A DNA stretch of 61,059 nucleotides. Origin: a virus. The stretch lies in IMG/VR virus record IMGVR_UViG_3300006754_005499, positions 1-61,059 of that record, one strand, 5' to 3'. Positions within the stretch are counted from its first letter, which is position 1, and every line of letters begins with the position of its first letter. Positions 28,810-38,901 of the stretch are shown piece after piece. The notes beneath the pieces were generated by a model. That model saw only the letters and a program-made list of their open reading frames with translations, did not search any database and was not told the origin of the DNA. The position numbers were made by a program, and so were the translations under genes.

Positions 28810-29208
28810 CTAAATAGTTTGAAATCCGGTATTTCTTACAGTTGAATTGGTCACCTCAAACCTGTCTTTTATGTTTATTCCAGGTATATGGTACTCGATA
28901 GAGATCGACAACAACTGAGTTGTGTCATCGAAGCCGATATTGACCGCGCTTAACTTAATAAAGGGCATATACTTGCGGACCTGCTGGTTGATACGAGACC
29001 TTAAATTTTCCTCAAGCGCATATGAGTTTTGAGAAAACAGGTAGTTTCGGAGTCCTACGCCAAAGGTTGGGTCCATCATCCGTTCACCAGGGGCGGTGAG
29101 AATTAGATTTTTTAAATTTTGTTTAAATACTTGCGTCAAAGTTGTGTTCATCACATAACCGTCTTCGGTGTCCCTCTCAAACGGCAGTGCTGGTGATATA
29201 AAAGCCAT
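28810..29208 (-). CDS. baseplate wedge protein, T4 gp25-like
   Basis: A 132-aa homologue of gp25/GPW, the small wedge subunit that helps start sheath assembly. The family block APGERMMDPTFGVGL (residues 39-53) corresponds to the conserved P-x-E-R-x-x-x-P-x-F-G motif, followed by the usual NYLF segment, a helix with LRSRINQQVRKYMP and a beta hairpin (ISIEYHI). Length matches T4 gp25 (132 aa). AGAGGA lies 7 nt before the ATG. It is followed closely by the gp6-like gene, its structural partner. Confidence 0.95.
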   Translation of the reverse strand: MAFISPALPFERDTEDGYVMNTTLTQVFKQNLKNLILTAPGERMMDPTFGVGLRNYLFSQNSYALEENLRSRINQQVRKYMPFIKLSAVNIGFDDTTQLLSISIEYHIPGINIKDRFEVTNSTVRNTGFQTI

Positions 29209-29260
29209 ATTAATGTCCTCTTGATGTTAGTAAATATTTCAACTAAAATATTATTCCCTA

Positions 29261-32200
29261 TTATTCGACCGAGAAATAGTCAGGTACTTCTACTTTACAT
29301 TCCTCATCAATTTCCTTGTTCGATGTGGGGTCGCATGAGTTATCGTCAAACTCTGGCCATGGCGGAAGTGATGGGAAGTCCGGACAATCCCACTCCTTCT
29401 TGATGCGGTTCCCTAGACCGCCAAAAGTTCCGTCTGTAGGTATCACCGGGCACAAGATGAGTTTCATCAGCCCAAATGGGTCCAACATTGAGCCAGCCAA
29501 CTGCAGGATGGCCAACACCGCTGCCAAAATTGTATCGAAAACGACGTCTATGGCACTGAAGCCCATATCGTCCAGTAGACTCTCCCAATCAATACCGGTT
29601 AAGCTGATGCCCCAATCTGAATCGCAGCGGCCGGCCTTGTTCCCAAAGGGACTCTCGTCAATCATCAACAAATACAACAATCTCAATGCCGCCTTCAACC
29701 CCTTGAATGCTTTGTCTGTTTTGTAATACTTATTAGAAACAAAGGATTCAGCAAATATAAAAGATGTACCAAATACTCGGTCTGCTGCCATTATGTATTC
29801 CATCAGTCGTTTGTAGTCTTCGCCGTCGATCACTTGTTGCTGGAGAGTTTCCCACAAGGTGTCTCCGTTGGGCAACTGGTGTCGATATCTCTCAACATCC
29901 CTCACTTCGTGTGTCCATTCAAAATCTAACGGGATCTCCATCTCTTGTGAAGCTAATGGAATCACAATACGTCGGAAGGTAGACGATGCCAAACGGTTTT
30001 GTCCTTCTTGGCCACGAGAGAGACGTTCGAGATCTGGGTCTCCCACCTCTGTCACCAAAAAAGCCTTTTCTCGTATGGCCGACCTGGTGCCAGCATTGGT
30101 TAACTGACCATGCTCCGTTGGCTGTAGATCCGGGAATAGGCTCTGAATGGTGCTTAGATCCTCGTCATCCCGGGCCACGTATACAAGACGTACACCATAG
30201 GCCAACTTATTGAAGTAACCACCTACCGTGGTACCTTGGGGGCCGCCATGCAGAGCGAGGCCTTGGCCCCCCATAAAATCTTGCCAGGCATTGTAGTTAA
30301 CCACATCTTGCAAGTCAGCATTTCCAACAAAATCAAAAAATTGATTACGAGTCGCATTACCAAAATGACCCTCCGAGGCGCCCGGTGGTACTATTCTACC
30401 GCTATTTCGACGACTGTCGGCTCCGCCGCGGCGCACTTTCAATGCTGTACCCCACAAACCTTCAGAATTCTCGTTATCCACGACTCTCATGTACCTTTCA
30501 AAATAAAAGGTACCAACTGCCGGTTCATAGGTATCATCAAACCGGGCGGGCCTATAAAAATAAGAAGGGGGCACATCGTGTATAGAGGTGCCGGCCTGCG
30601 TGAAATCAACAATCGACTCAGCTATACTTTTATGGTGCACCCCCTCCCACTCTGGGGGTATTACACCAGCGTGAGCCCGTTGGCGCGCCTTTTTGTGAGA
30701 GTCGATAATATAATTGTACTCTCTTTCAAGTTCCAAAACCTGATTTTTTAATAAGAAAACTAACTTTTCCTCAAAAGCCGCGGCGTCGGAAAGATCAATC
30801 TCAACATCCATCACCGGGTCCCTAAAGCTCTCCCCACTCTTTCCCATATCACCAATAATTTTATCAACGCCTTTTTTAAACTCACAGTAATAGACGTCAT
30901 CTTGACTGATATCACTCTTGAGGTTTTGGACAATGTACAATGGCACCACATTTGATTTGAACATGTCGCTAATTCTAAAATTAACCAAAACAGGGGCTAT
31001 CTTCAACAGAAACTCTAAAGTATAAACACGTAAGATTAAGTAAACAACGCCGGCCATAGCTGCGGTTTCAAGTTGAGAGAGATCTTTGTTGGCAAAGGGA
31101 TCATCCGGGTCTTCGCAAAAGGGACTGGAGAGAAAGTCGTTTTTAACCTTCTCTTTAATCGTATCGAGCGAAAGAAGATCACCACGTGGGGCCGAGGCGC
31201 CTATGTCAGGCCCATCATAACCAGGGAGTGCTGCAATTTCGTTCGCCTCTTTAGAGCCCATCTTCACAAAAACGCGTGAAACACTGTTGTCGGGCGCCTG
31301 GACTTCGACAGGTACAACTCCGCGGGCTCGCTGCACTCTCTGGTTTGAAGATGGAATAACCTCCAAACTAGACAACTCTGCTGGACTTGCGAAAAACGGG
31401 TTTGGGGCCCCGTTTGTTGAAAAAATCATGTTCTGGAAAACATTCCCCATCATTCCCGACACAGCCCGAGTGTACAACGCTCCTACTTCCTCACCATGGC
31501 CCGCCTGAGCGGTGGCCACAGGATCAACCTCAGTAGGAATATGTCTTTTTATAGCATCGCCCAAAAAGTCTATAAATAGAAGGGTCTTGCTTAGAGATGA
31601 GGCTCTCGGATCTTTATAGTAATCCTGATAAACTGTTTCATATTTTTCAACCGCTGTGAGACTGCCTGGAACACCGAAGGCCTGTCTCTGTCCGTCTACT
31701 CTATGCTGTTCTGCAGTCACGGTGCGCTCATATTTCAGCTGAAATGCGTCATACTCATTAGCGTCGTCAACCAAATCCAGGACCGAAACATGGGGGGACG
31801 AATTTATGCGCAAGCCCGAGATGGTTGGGTTAATTAGACCTGCATTCGGCCGGAAGCCGTCTTTTGCTTTGTTTGATAGAGTGTTAACAAAGTCTTTAGC
31901 CGGATACTTAAAATCAAGAGTGCTTGCGAGCGTTGTCCTATTTGTTTGAAGTTCGCTGCTGTAGGGGATGCCCTCCCCCACACCATAACCCACAGCTTCG
32001 TACAAAGAGAACCGGGCGTTTCCGGCTGCGAGATTGCGAAATTTATCTATGGGCACCAGTCCCTCGGCCCGGGGAGAAGTGACGGTATAAATTATTGTTT
32101 GTCCTTCTAGCCGACTGCCGTAATCTAAGTGACTAGGGAACTCTATGATGCTACCATCTAGGCCTGGCACAAGCGACAAAAAGGTCGAAGCTAAATCTAA

Positions 32201-35200
32201 AATAGTGTATGGGCCAGCGTTTCCTGGACGAGTTTGTATGGTTCGAACTGGTGGTGCTACTATCCCCGGGGGGAAATTCTCCCTAACCTTCTCAATCATC
32301 GTCGACCACCCGACAAGAGACATCAAGGCGGAAAGACCACCGTTGGCCATGCTTGGTGGTAGCTGACCGGGTAAACCCATTTGAACAAAGGTATCACCGG
32401 CCGAGTTGCGCACTTCGTCCATCTTCGACCACGCCAGCCACTTACGGATGTGCTCAGTAATCAGTTCCTGGTCGACTCCGGCTGCGGCGAGGGCGTTCCG
32501 GTCGGCGTCGGTGGGTGTGAGGCGGTCTGCAGGAGTTGCGGAGGCGTTGTCGTTTGTGACTGTAGTGTGACCTGCAGGCATAATAGGTGGCCACCAAGGG
32601 CCGCCAAAGCGGACGAACTCATTTGCCTTTTCTTCGATCCCATCTCGGTATAATTGAAACATCTGTTCAACCCAGGCATCATCCTCGTGTGTGAACATAT
32701 AAACACGCTGAACATGGTTAGTCCAGGTTATTGGTACCCCGTCCTCCACCGGGCCATTAGGATCGTAATTAACAACAAGTTCTGGACTCGTTAAAGCTTT
32801 CAACAGCTGCGGGGCGCCGTGAGACCAGCGTGCATTAACATCGTGATAAAACGTATCGATGGCAACATTGTTGGCGTTTTCTATTACTGGTACTCTCTTC
32901 CAATCGACAACCGGTGGGGGTGCTCCGGGGGCTGCAGGTTCGCCCGGGGCAGGAGGGGGAGGGGTGCATTCGTCAATAAGGGGTGCAACTGCATCGTTAT
33001 GGTTGCCGTCATTTGCTAACTGCTTAGCCAACTCGTCCATCAAGTCTTTAAGTTCGTCTCTTAACTGGTCGGCCGAGGTACCTCCGGAGCCAGGGCCTCC
33101 TGCTGCAGAGTTTTGCTGCTGCCACGCGTCGAAGAGTGTCCCGGGAGGAAGATCGCACAGGTCTTCAATCATTGCATCATCAATGTTCAATAGTGCATCA
33201 CAAAAATCTGGGCTCACAAGTTGGCCGGCTGCCTTAAAGAACTGCGCTATCCTGTCGGTGTCCGTGAACGTATTTTTAAGAACCGGGACCTCATCAAAGG
33301 CTGCCTTGACTTTTCTTAATAACTCTATCCCCGCAGTTCCTCCAATCAATTGGCACAACTCTGCACTACTAATTTGGCTGGTAATCTGGTCTAAAATATT
33401 CTCTAGTGCGGTAACAAGATCCGTTTCTCCGTCGAAGGCTCCCAACAATTCGTTTAGCGGCCCCATTAACGAAGCGGGTGTTTCTGTGTCGCCAAACAAA
33501 TCATTCAGCAAGTTTCTTAAATCGTCTTTGGACAGAGGGATGGAAGGGTTATCAGAGGGAATAAAGTCTTCATCAAACGGCCACCCAACATTAACTGTCA
33601 ACTTCAAATCATTACAAATTTTCGATATCAAGCCGAGTATTTTCAAAGTGGCTTTCACCGCTATTTGCTCAAGCGCTGTCCACACAGCCTCTTCGGCTAC
33701 GCGAGCAATCGCCTCAAACAAATTTATTGTGGGGAACTTCTCAGGTAAGTCTAAGGTGGGAACAAGTCTTGGAAACTTGAAATCCGACAATGTAAATTCA
33801 GGATTAGTTAAAAACTCTATAATAGCATCAAGTAATTCGCGCAGCACCTCGCATAATTCGTCAATCGTGAAGACATCGCTAAGTCGCTCAAAGTATTGTG
33901 CCGAATCTACGAAGGCGCCGGCGTGGTTCCGATAATCCTTTTGAGTATCTCTTAGACCTTGGATCTCTTGTGCAAGTTCTTTATTTGCCAATAGCAAGAG
34001 CCGACGGTCTTCTGGTGTCTGTTCAGGTGGTGGATTCTCAAGTAAATAAAGATTAAAATAGTAATCCTCTTCTTTGAAGCGAGCAAGCTGGTTAATCGTC
34101 TGGCCCACGCCAGTGTAGGTATTCATGTAGGAACTTACGACCTGGCCCCCAACACTAGACGCCCACTGTGTATATGGTACCAGGACTTTAGCACGGAACT
34201 CTTCAACGCCCAAGTGTTCTAAGACCATCTGCAGTCTCGTCTCACATGTGAAGCCCAAGCCTACGATATTCATCAAACATTCGAGGATCTGCTTTGCAAC
34301 CCATTCAAGACCGTAACGATTTAAAAATACGTCGTAAGCGCCGCCAATCGAAGTTATGTGCTCAACAGTGCGATCCAAAAAAGTAAAAGTAGGATCACCT
34401 GGATTGTATTTGCGTTTCTTGGCACGTTCATATACTTGTGAACGTATGATCGGATCCTGGAGCATCTTATCTTCTCTCTGGAGTTCCTGAAAGCTTTTTA
34501 TCCCTGGAGACTCCTCAGCTTCCATAAATTCAATGAACTTCGGTCGAGGCACAATATATTGTTTGGCTATGGATACAAACCCTTTTTTATTACGCTGAGC
34601 ATCTACGATACTCGACATGTTTGCCAAATAAGAAACGTTCTTTGCTGAAGAAGCTGGGAGGTTGGCAAACCGTTCAAACCCTACAAATAGAGGCATCTCG
34701 CTGAAATCTTTATTGACTGCTGTAAGGCCCTTTAATAAGTATTTATCGTCATAGACTATTTTAAGTTGGATGGGAGGGGCAGAACCCACCTCATTCTCAC
34801 GCATATAATTGCCAACGGCGCCGCCCAGTTTTGTATCGGATTTCTGGTTGACCTTTATAAATGCCTCAAAATTATCATATTCTTGAGAAAAGGAAAAGTC
34901 CTCTGGTTCGGTTATGTTCCCTTGAGCCTTCCAGCCCCGCAACTCCGCATCCAGTTCAGTCATGGTTTGTTTAAAGTTGGCCAAATTTTTCTGGAATATT
35001 GTTAACCATATATCTTGTTCCCAGAAATAGTTGTAATAAGAGCCGTGCCCAAACAACGTTTCATATGCAAACTTGTCACGGATGTTCTTATCAATCATGT
35101 CTATATAAACACGGTGAATGGTAACCTTAAAGACCGCGCCACGAGGACCTGGCGCATAATCAGACACAACCGCTTTATTAGCTAGCGCATCAACAACGTC

Positions 35201-36205
35201 GAAATTCCCAATGCCTTGTTTGTCAAAATATTGTAGTAATTTGTCAACCGCTGCCATCTTAATAAAATCAACGGGCGGCATCTGGGGAGGGTCGAGCCTC
35301 AGCTCCTCGTTGATGCCCTTAAATAATAGTTCCTCATATGTTTCTGGGGTTACGTTTGGGCCCGGCTTGATGTCTACTGTGCCTCGTAAGTATGCATCAA
35401 TGTTAATTGTGGCGGCTGCGGTAGCCAAACCCACCGAATCACTGAAATATGGTAAGGTCTGTTTGCCATCGGCGGTAATAGCTATGTTATAAGTATTGTA
35501 ATCTGTATCTACCCACGGTTCGTAAACGGGCGTGTTCCACCACTCAAAGGGTTTCTCGCTTAGCCGGGGTGTCCATTCTTTCTCTTTATATTGGGCTAGG
35601 CTTGTGCCCTGCACTGCCGCAATAGCGGCCGCAATCTGGCTACCTGATGCCGCAAGAATGGCGGTGGGTGTTGGGAACATAAACGCAGGTAATGCAGGGA
35701 GCGGATTACCACCAATAGATTCTGCTACATCGATCTCACCATTCGCCAAGCGGGTATACACCTGCCCCTCAAAAGAACTTTCTGCTATAGCATACGTGTT
35801 TTCTAAAAAATTGATTGAGGCTTCTGGGTCGATAAGCAGTTTCTCTTCGATAAAGCCTCCTGAGCCGGTGATGGGCCCGTTTTGCTCCTGAAACCGGGTT
35901 TTCGCGGCGTTGAGCGTGTTCGTTGATACAAATTTGTAATACGTATGATTGCGCTCACCTGGCTTAAATCCTTGCTCCAGCAGAGCAGCGATGTTACCGC
36001 CTTTGTCAGCCGATCTAAGGGCGAGGGCGAGATCGGCGGCGGCGAAGTCTTCTTCAGTGGTGGCACTAGCATGGAGCCACTCGGCGTATGCATACGTGTC
36101 GGGCGCAGGAGAACCCGCTGCTTCCCAAGAAGCTTGTTCACTCCTAGTCCAGGTTTCGCCAGGGGCGCCTGGTTTTGGTAATAAATCGCCTAACTTTGTT
36201 GTCAT
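29261..36205 (-). CDS. giant protein of unknown function in the baseplate operon (2,314 aa)
   Basis: I do not recognise a family. The N-terminal 150 residues are Ala/Glu-rich helix. Residues about 800-1000 are long amphipathic helices. A Pro-rich linker (PPPPAPGEPAAPGAPPPV) sits near residue 1085. The C-terminal 100 residues contain a hydrophobic stretch (ILAAVLAILQLAGSML, near 2235) followed by a Cys-bearing acidic end. It is not built like a tape-measure protein, which would be helical throughout. It lies between the spike genes and gp25, a place where T4 has small baseplate genes, so a hub or wedge role is plausible; delivery with the genome is another option given the hydrophobic segment. 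The ATG is one base after the upstream stop (TAAGATG), so it probably depends on reinitiation. Confidence 0.75.
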   Translation of the reverse strand: MTTKLGDLLPKPGAPGETWTRSEQASWEAAGSPAPDTYAYAEWLHASATTEEDFAAADLALALRSADKGGNIAALLEQGFKPGERNHTYYKFVSTNTLNAAKTRFQEQNGPITGSGGFIEEKLLIDPEASINFLENTYAIAESSFEGQVYTRLANGEIDVAESIGGNPLPALPAFMFPTPTAILAASGSQIAAAIAAVQGTSLAQYKEKEWTPRLSEKPFEWWNTPVYEPWVDTDYNTYNIAITADGKQTLPYFSDSVGLATAAATINIDAYLRGTVDIKPGPNVTPETYEELLFKGINEELRLDPPQMPPVDFIKMAAVDKLLQYFDKQGIGNFDVVDALANKAVVSDYAPGPRGAVFKVTIHRVYIDMIDKNIRDKFAYETLFGHGSYYNYFWEQDIWLTIFQKNLANFKQTMTELDAELRGWKAQGNITEPEDFSFSQEYDNFEAFIKVNQKSDTKLGGAVGNYMRENEVGSAPPIQLKIVYDDKYLLKGLTAVNKDFSEMPLFVGFERFANLPASSAKNVSYLANMSSIVDAQRNKKGFVSIAKQYIVPRPKFIEFMEAEESPGIKSFQELQREDKMLQDPIIRSQVYERAKKRKYNPGDPTFTFLDRTVEHITSIGGAYDVFLNRYGLEWVAKQILECLMNIVGLGFTCETRLQMVLEHLGVEEFRAKVLVPYTQWASSVGGQVVSSYMNTYTGVGQTINQLARFKEEDYYFNLYLLENPPPEQTPEDRRLLLLANKELAQEIQGLRDTQKDYRNHAGAFVDSAQYFERLSDVFTIDELCEVLRELLDAIIEFLTNPEFTLSDFKFPRLVPTLDLPEKFPTINLFEAIARVAEEAVWTALEQIAVKATLKILGLISKICNDLKLTVNVGWPFDEDFIPSDNPSIPLSKDDLRNLLNDLFGDTETPASLMGPLNELLGAFDGETDLVTALENILDQITSQISSAELCQLIGGTAGIELLRKVKAAFDEVPVLKNTFTDTDRIAQFFKAAGQLVSPDFCDALLNIDDAMIEDLCDLPPGTLFDAWQQQNSAAGGPGSGGTSADQLRDELKDLMDELAKQLANDGNHNDAVAPLIDECTPPPPAPGEPAAPGAPPPVVDWKRVPVIENANNVAIDTFYHDVNARWSHGAPQLLKALTSPELVVNYDPNGPVEDGVPITWTNHVQRVYMFTHEDDAWVEQMFQLYRDGIEEKANEFVRFGGPWWPPIMPAGHTTVTNDNASATPADRLTPTDADRNALAAAGVDQELITEHIRKWLAWSKMDEVRNSAGDTFVQMGLPGQLPPSMANGGLSALMSLVGWSTMIEKVRENFPPGIVAPPVRTIQTRPGNAGPYTILDLASTFLSLVPGLDGSIIEFPSHLDYGSRLEGQTIIYTVTSPRAEGLVPIDKFRNLAAGNARFSLYEAVGYGVGEGIPYSSELQTNRTTLASTLDFKYPAKDFVNTLSNKAKDGFRPNAGLINPTISGLRINSSPHVSVLDLVDDANEYDAFQLKYERTVTAEQHRVDGQRQAFGVPGSLTAVEKYETVYQDYYKDPRASSLSKTLLFIDFLGDAIKRHIPTEVDPVATAQAGHGEEVGALYTRAVSGMMGNVFQNMIFSTNGAPNPFFASPAELSSLEVIPSSNQRVQRARGVVPVEVQAPDNSVSRVFVKMGSKEANEIAALPGYDGPDIGASAPRGDLLSLDTIKEKVKNDFLSSPFCEDPDDPFANKDLSQLETAAMAGVVYLILRVYTLEFLLKIAPVLVNFRISDMFKSNVVPLYIVQNLKSDISQDDVYYCEFKKGVDKIIGDMGKSGESFRDPVMDVEIDLSDAAAFEEKLVFLLKNQVLELEREYNYIIDSHKKARQRAHAGVIPPEWEGVHHKSIAESIVDFTQAGTSIHDVPPSYFYRPARFDDTYEPAVGTFYFERYMRVVDNENSEGLWGTALKVRRGGADSRRNSGRIVPPGASEGHFGNATRNQFFDFVGNADLQDVVNYNAWQDFMGGQGLALHGGPQGTTVGGYFNKLAYGVRLVYVARDDEDLSTIQSLFPDLQPTEHGQLTNAGTRSAIREKAFLVTEVGDPDLERLSRGQEGQNRLASSTFRRIVIPLASQEMEIPLDFEWTHEVRDVERYRHQLPNGDTLWETLQQQVIDGEDYKRLMEYIMAADRVFGTSFIFAESFVSNKYYKTDKAFKGLKAALRLLYLLMIDESPFGNKAGRCDSDWGISLTGIDWESLLDDMGFSAIDVVFDTILAAVLAILQLAGSMLDPFGLMKLILCPVIPTDGTFGGLGNRIKKEWDCPDFPSLPPWPEFDDNSCDPTSNKEIDEECKVEVPDYFSVE

Positions 36206-36206
36206 C

Positions 36207-37160
36207 TTAGTTTGTCTTGTTCATAGGGCTTAGAATGTACTTGGTACCAGAAGGGCTTAAGTAATTAGTTTTTACACTTTTAAACATGAGCTTATTTTTA
36301 ACCAAATCTGGGATAGACTTTCCTACCTGATGCTTCATTTGGAGAATGCCCGCTACCGTTGTCATCGGCGTTGCTATCGATGGAGCGGCAAAGTAAGGAC
36401 TAATATGTATGTGGTTTGCCACCGTCGCGTTAAACTCAACTTGAGAGCTTAAAAAGTGGCCCACCAACTCTCCCAACGAATCGATATCGGCCACGATCTT
36501 GTTCAGGGCTGCAACTAGATTATCACCTTTGACGAGTGGTTGCAGGAGTGGGACCCCATTTTTGTCCAAGCCATCTTCATACATTGAAATTAGTTCGATA
36601 CCATGCCGGGCGCATTCGCCCGTTTGTGAATTTCTTTCTTCGGCTGTGGCTACTCCGGTTACCAACTTTATGCCTTCTCTGCCGATCACCCTGATTCCGT
36701 CGGCCTTAATGAGAACTGCTGAGCGTGTTTTTGCATTCCCGATTCCCCCATTCGGAAGCCTAAAGTATTCATCAATATCCGATTTTTCAGAGATGTATAT
36801 ACGGGCTGCGTCATCCATCGGAAGCGGATCGACCGCTTTGTCGTTACCAACATTTTTGCACGCACCTCTTCCCACAACCAAATCAATGGCAGCACAATTG
36901 GTGTCGCCTTTGCCCCCGTATCCATGTTTTCTCGGACCCATATTATCTTTGGTTAAACAGATGTAAGATCCGTAATTATTCTTGAGGGGAGGCTTGTTTT
37001 CGCAATCTCTCTCAACATAAGTGGGGCTCGGACCGGCGGGGCCTGCTCCGCAAAACACATTTCTTTTATACCCCTCATCACCACACTCGGTTTGTTGTTT
37101 ATTATGCTCCTTGATTGCGGCGTTTTTAGGGGGCTTGACAGCCTTTTCTTGGGTGCTCAT
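36207..37160 (-). CDS. putative baseplate spike-associated protein
   Basis: A 317-aa protein coupled by ATGA overlap to the amidase-bearing spike gene. The first 110 residues are Cys-, Gly- and Asn-rich without a known fold. Residues 147-170 (SAVLIKADGIRVIGREGIKLVTG) have the repeated short-strand pattern of gp5-type beta-helix spikes, where ADGI/V-x-V-x-G turns are common. The C-terminal part has a helical segment (NLVAALNKIVADIDSLGELVGHFL) and the sequence VANHIHISPY. I infer a spike extension or tip partner. No enzymatic residues are evident. It is followed one base later by the 2,314-aa gene. Confidence 0.65.
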   Translation of the reverse strand: MSTQEKAVKPPKNAAIKEHNKQQTECGDEGYKRNVFCGAGPAGPSPTYVERDCENKPPLKNNYGSYICLTKDNMGPRKHGYGGKGDTNCAAIDLVVGRGACKNVGNDKAVDPLPMDDAARIYISEKSDIDEYFRLPNGGIGNAKTRSAVLIKADGIRVIGREGIKLVTGVATAEERNSQTGECARHGIELISMYEDGLDKNGVPLLQPLVKGDNLVAALNKIVADIDSLGELVGHFLSSQVEFNATVANHIHISPYFAAPSIATPMTTVAGILQMKHQVGKSIPDLVKNKLMFKSVKTNYLSPSGTKYILSPMNKTN

Positions 37161-38584
37161 AATATCTTACCTCCGGCGCCTTGTGGGCGAGGTGCAGCTG
37201 CATGCTTGCGCGCGTCTTGGTTACCGGCAGTACAAGCATCCTCAGGGGGGACTGTTTCATCGGCCACGGCGACGGCGCTTACTTCAGCAGCCGTAGGCAC
37301 CATTAAATGAATAGGAAAGTCAAGAGGGCACGGCCTTGAAGTACAATTGGCGTGGCGCAACAGAGTGTAGCCTTCTTTTATCAACTGGGGGACTTTTTTC
37401 TTGCTTTTTTCACAGTCCCCTTCTTGGCTAAATCCACTTGGCCACCCTTGACGTGTAGTAGGGGGCCCGCAGCGAGGCGGCGCAACACTAGGCGCAATTG
37501 AAAATCTCTTGCAAAGATATGCCGTTAGCATTTTTGCAGACTTAATTTGTTTTTCGGGCCAACTATTCTCACGAACCCGGGGATTGTGACTCATATCTAT
37601 TCCGATAGAAAGAGTATTATTGCCGCGGCCTGCATGGTAAGCTATAAACTCACTAGGATCTAGATATTCATACACAATCCCTTTGCGATCAATTTCATAG
37701 TGTGTTGAGACTTTTCTCTCATTCAATACCCTCACCGTTCCTTGCCAATTCGCGGGGGCGCCGGTCATGTGATAAACGATTGATTGTGGCAACGGGCGCT
37801 TTCGACGCTCAAGAAACTTATCCAACAACCCGTATTTCTTGACGATAATGAGGTCGCCATGAGCCTCGACGCCAGGGGGTAACGGCGTATCTGTGGGAGG
37901 ATGAGGGTTATCCCCAGTTGCGTCTTTCCCGGCACCTGAAGGCGTAGAACATTCAGTAACTTGCAGGGCTCTCGCGGAGCGTGATACAAGTGGGTTCATG
38001 ATCACTTCACCATTCTTGTTTTTCACTACGTCAAGTACGGTTCCGCCGCGAGAAGGAAACTTCTTATCGTAAAGGCTCACTTGTACAAAATTACCAGGAC
38101 GGATAGTTTCAGAAAAACTATTGGGAATCTCAAATACAGGAGCTACATTACACAACTTCTCGGCGGCTGCAAGGTTCTGATTGCATAAATCAGAGATTGT
38201 GGGTTGTGTTGTGGCTTGCACTGTTCGATTCGGAAGCGGCAGCCCAATACACAGTTCTGGTATTATAGCATTAACAGTGTTAGGGGGCAGTTCCGGTGGG
38301 CCTTCCTCTGTACTTGATATAATTCCTTTACCTCCCACAGGACCACACGTATTGCCAGCTGTGTCCATAGTCGAATCGTTATAGCGCACAACATAAGCAC
38401 TAAACGAATTGCCGGCTTTATCAATCAGGTTGGGATTAATCTCTTTTTGAACTAATTCTCGTAAATATGTGATTTCAGTGATGTTATCAGTATCAATGAG
38501 AACTAAATCAGGTGCCAGGTTAGGATTAGTCTGATAAAAGGGAAGATTATCCTTACCGGTTGAATTCCTGTTTCTCTGTCCCAT
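37157..38584 (-). CDS. gp5-like baseplate spike with N-acetylmuramoyl-L-alanine amidase domain
   Basis: A 475-aa tail-associated cell-wall hydrolase that should open the peptidoglycan during infection. Residues 160-215 (GNFVQVSLYDKKFPSRGGTVLDVV) look like the OB-fold region that trimerises gp5-type hubs. Residues 250-430 form an Amidase_2 domain. By comparison with T7 lysozyme, zinc ligands are H272, H411 and C419, the last pair with the same 8-residue spacing as T7 H122 and C130; Y296 fits catalytic Y46, and R417 stands where T7 has K128. A basic, Cys-containing insertion (about 365-395) separates the two halves of the site. T4 gp5 instead carries a muramidase. The start overlaps the upstream stop (TGATG). 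Confidence 0.85.
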   Translation of the reverse strand: MGQRNRNSTGKDNLPFYQTNPNLAPDLVLIDTDNITEITYLRELVQKEINPNLIDKAGNSFSAYVVRYNDSTMDTAGNTCGPVGGKGIISSTEEGPPELPPNTVNAIIPELCIGLPLPNRTVQATTQPTISDLCNQNLAAAEKLCNVAPVFEIPNSFSETIRPGNFVQVSLYDKKFPSRGGTVLDVVKNKNGEVIMNPLVSRSARALQVTECSTPSGAGKDATGDNPHPPTDTPLPPGVEAHGDLIIVKKYGLLDKFLERRKRPLPQSIVYHMTGAPANWQGTVRVLNERKVSTHYEIDRKGIVYEYLDPSEFIAYHAGRGNNTLSIGIDMSHNPRVRENSWPEKQIKSAKMLTAYLCKRFSIAPSVAPPRCGPPTTRQGWPSGFSQEGDCEKSKKKVPQLIKEGYTLLRHANCTSRPCPLDFPIHLMVPTAAEVSAVAVADETVPPEDACTAGNQDARKHAAAPRPQGAGGKIL

Positions 38585-38901
38585 CAGTCGCCCTCAGGCG
38601 AATCTTCATCTTCCCTAATAAGATCAAAGAGCGCATCCTTGTCTAAATCAGTAAAGCCTTGAACAACGCTATCTTTCTTATAAAGAAGGTTCGTAATCTT
38701 AACTAACTGTTCATTGGATCGTTGGAGGGTTTCAACATATTTAGATGCAATCATGCCGCAGTCTTTGTGAGCAGATGTATCCTTTTTCATATACATAATC
38801 AAATCAGCCAAAAGTGAATTGACGACATTCCTGTCCCTTCTCACATTATCCACGGCCTCTTCTAGCCTGTCTTCTAGATCTAGATCTTTCCTGCGTCCCA
38901 T
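38584..38901 (-). CDS. small helical protein of unknown function
   Basis: A 105-aa protein, almost entirely predicted helix, with a charged start (GRRKDLDLEDRLEEAVDNVRRD) and an acidic end (REDEDSPEGD). Heptad-like spacing of Leu, Ile and Val across residues 8-75 suggests a coiled coil. No named domain. The start overlaps the end of the sigma-factor gene by 22 nt, and the stop overlaps the spike gene start, so it is translated with both. A small terminase subunit or tail assembly factor would be guesses; nothing in the sequence decides it. Confidence 0.7.
   Translation of the reverse strand: MGRRKDLDLEDRLEEAVDNVRRDRNVVNSLLADLIMYMKKDTSAHKDCGMIASKYVETLQRSNEQLVKITNLLYKKDSVVQGFTDLDKDALFDLIREDEDSPEGD

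Noticed and set aside
32859-33935. 358-codon open frame on the plus strand
   Set aside because: It lies wholly inside the 2,314-aa gene on the other strand; its Ser-rich translation looks like an antisense shadow, with no family motif or ribosome site.
29261-36205. Tail tape-measure protein
   Set aside because: The sequence is not continuous coiled coil, has Pro linkers and mixed folds, and lies after the spike genes and not before them.
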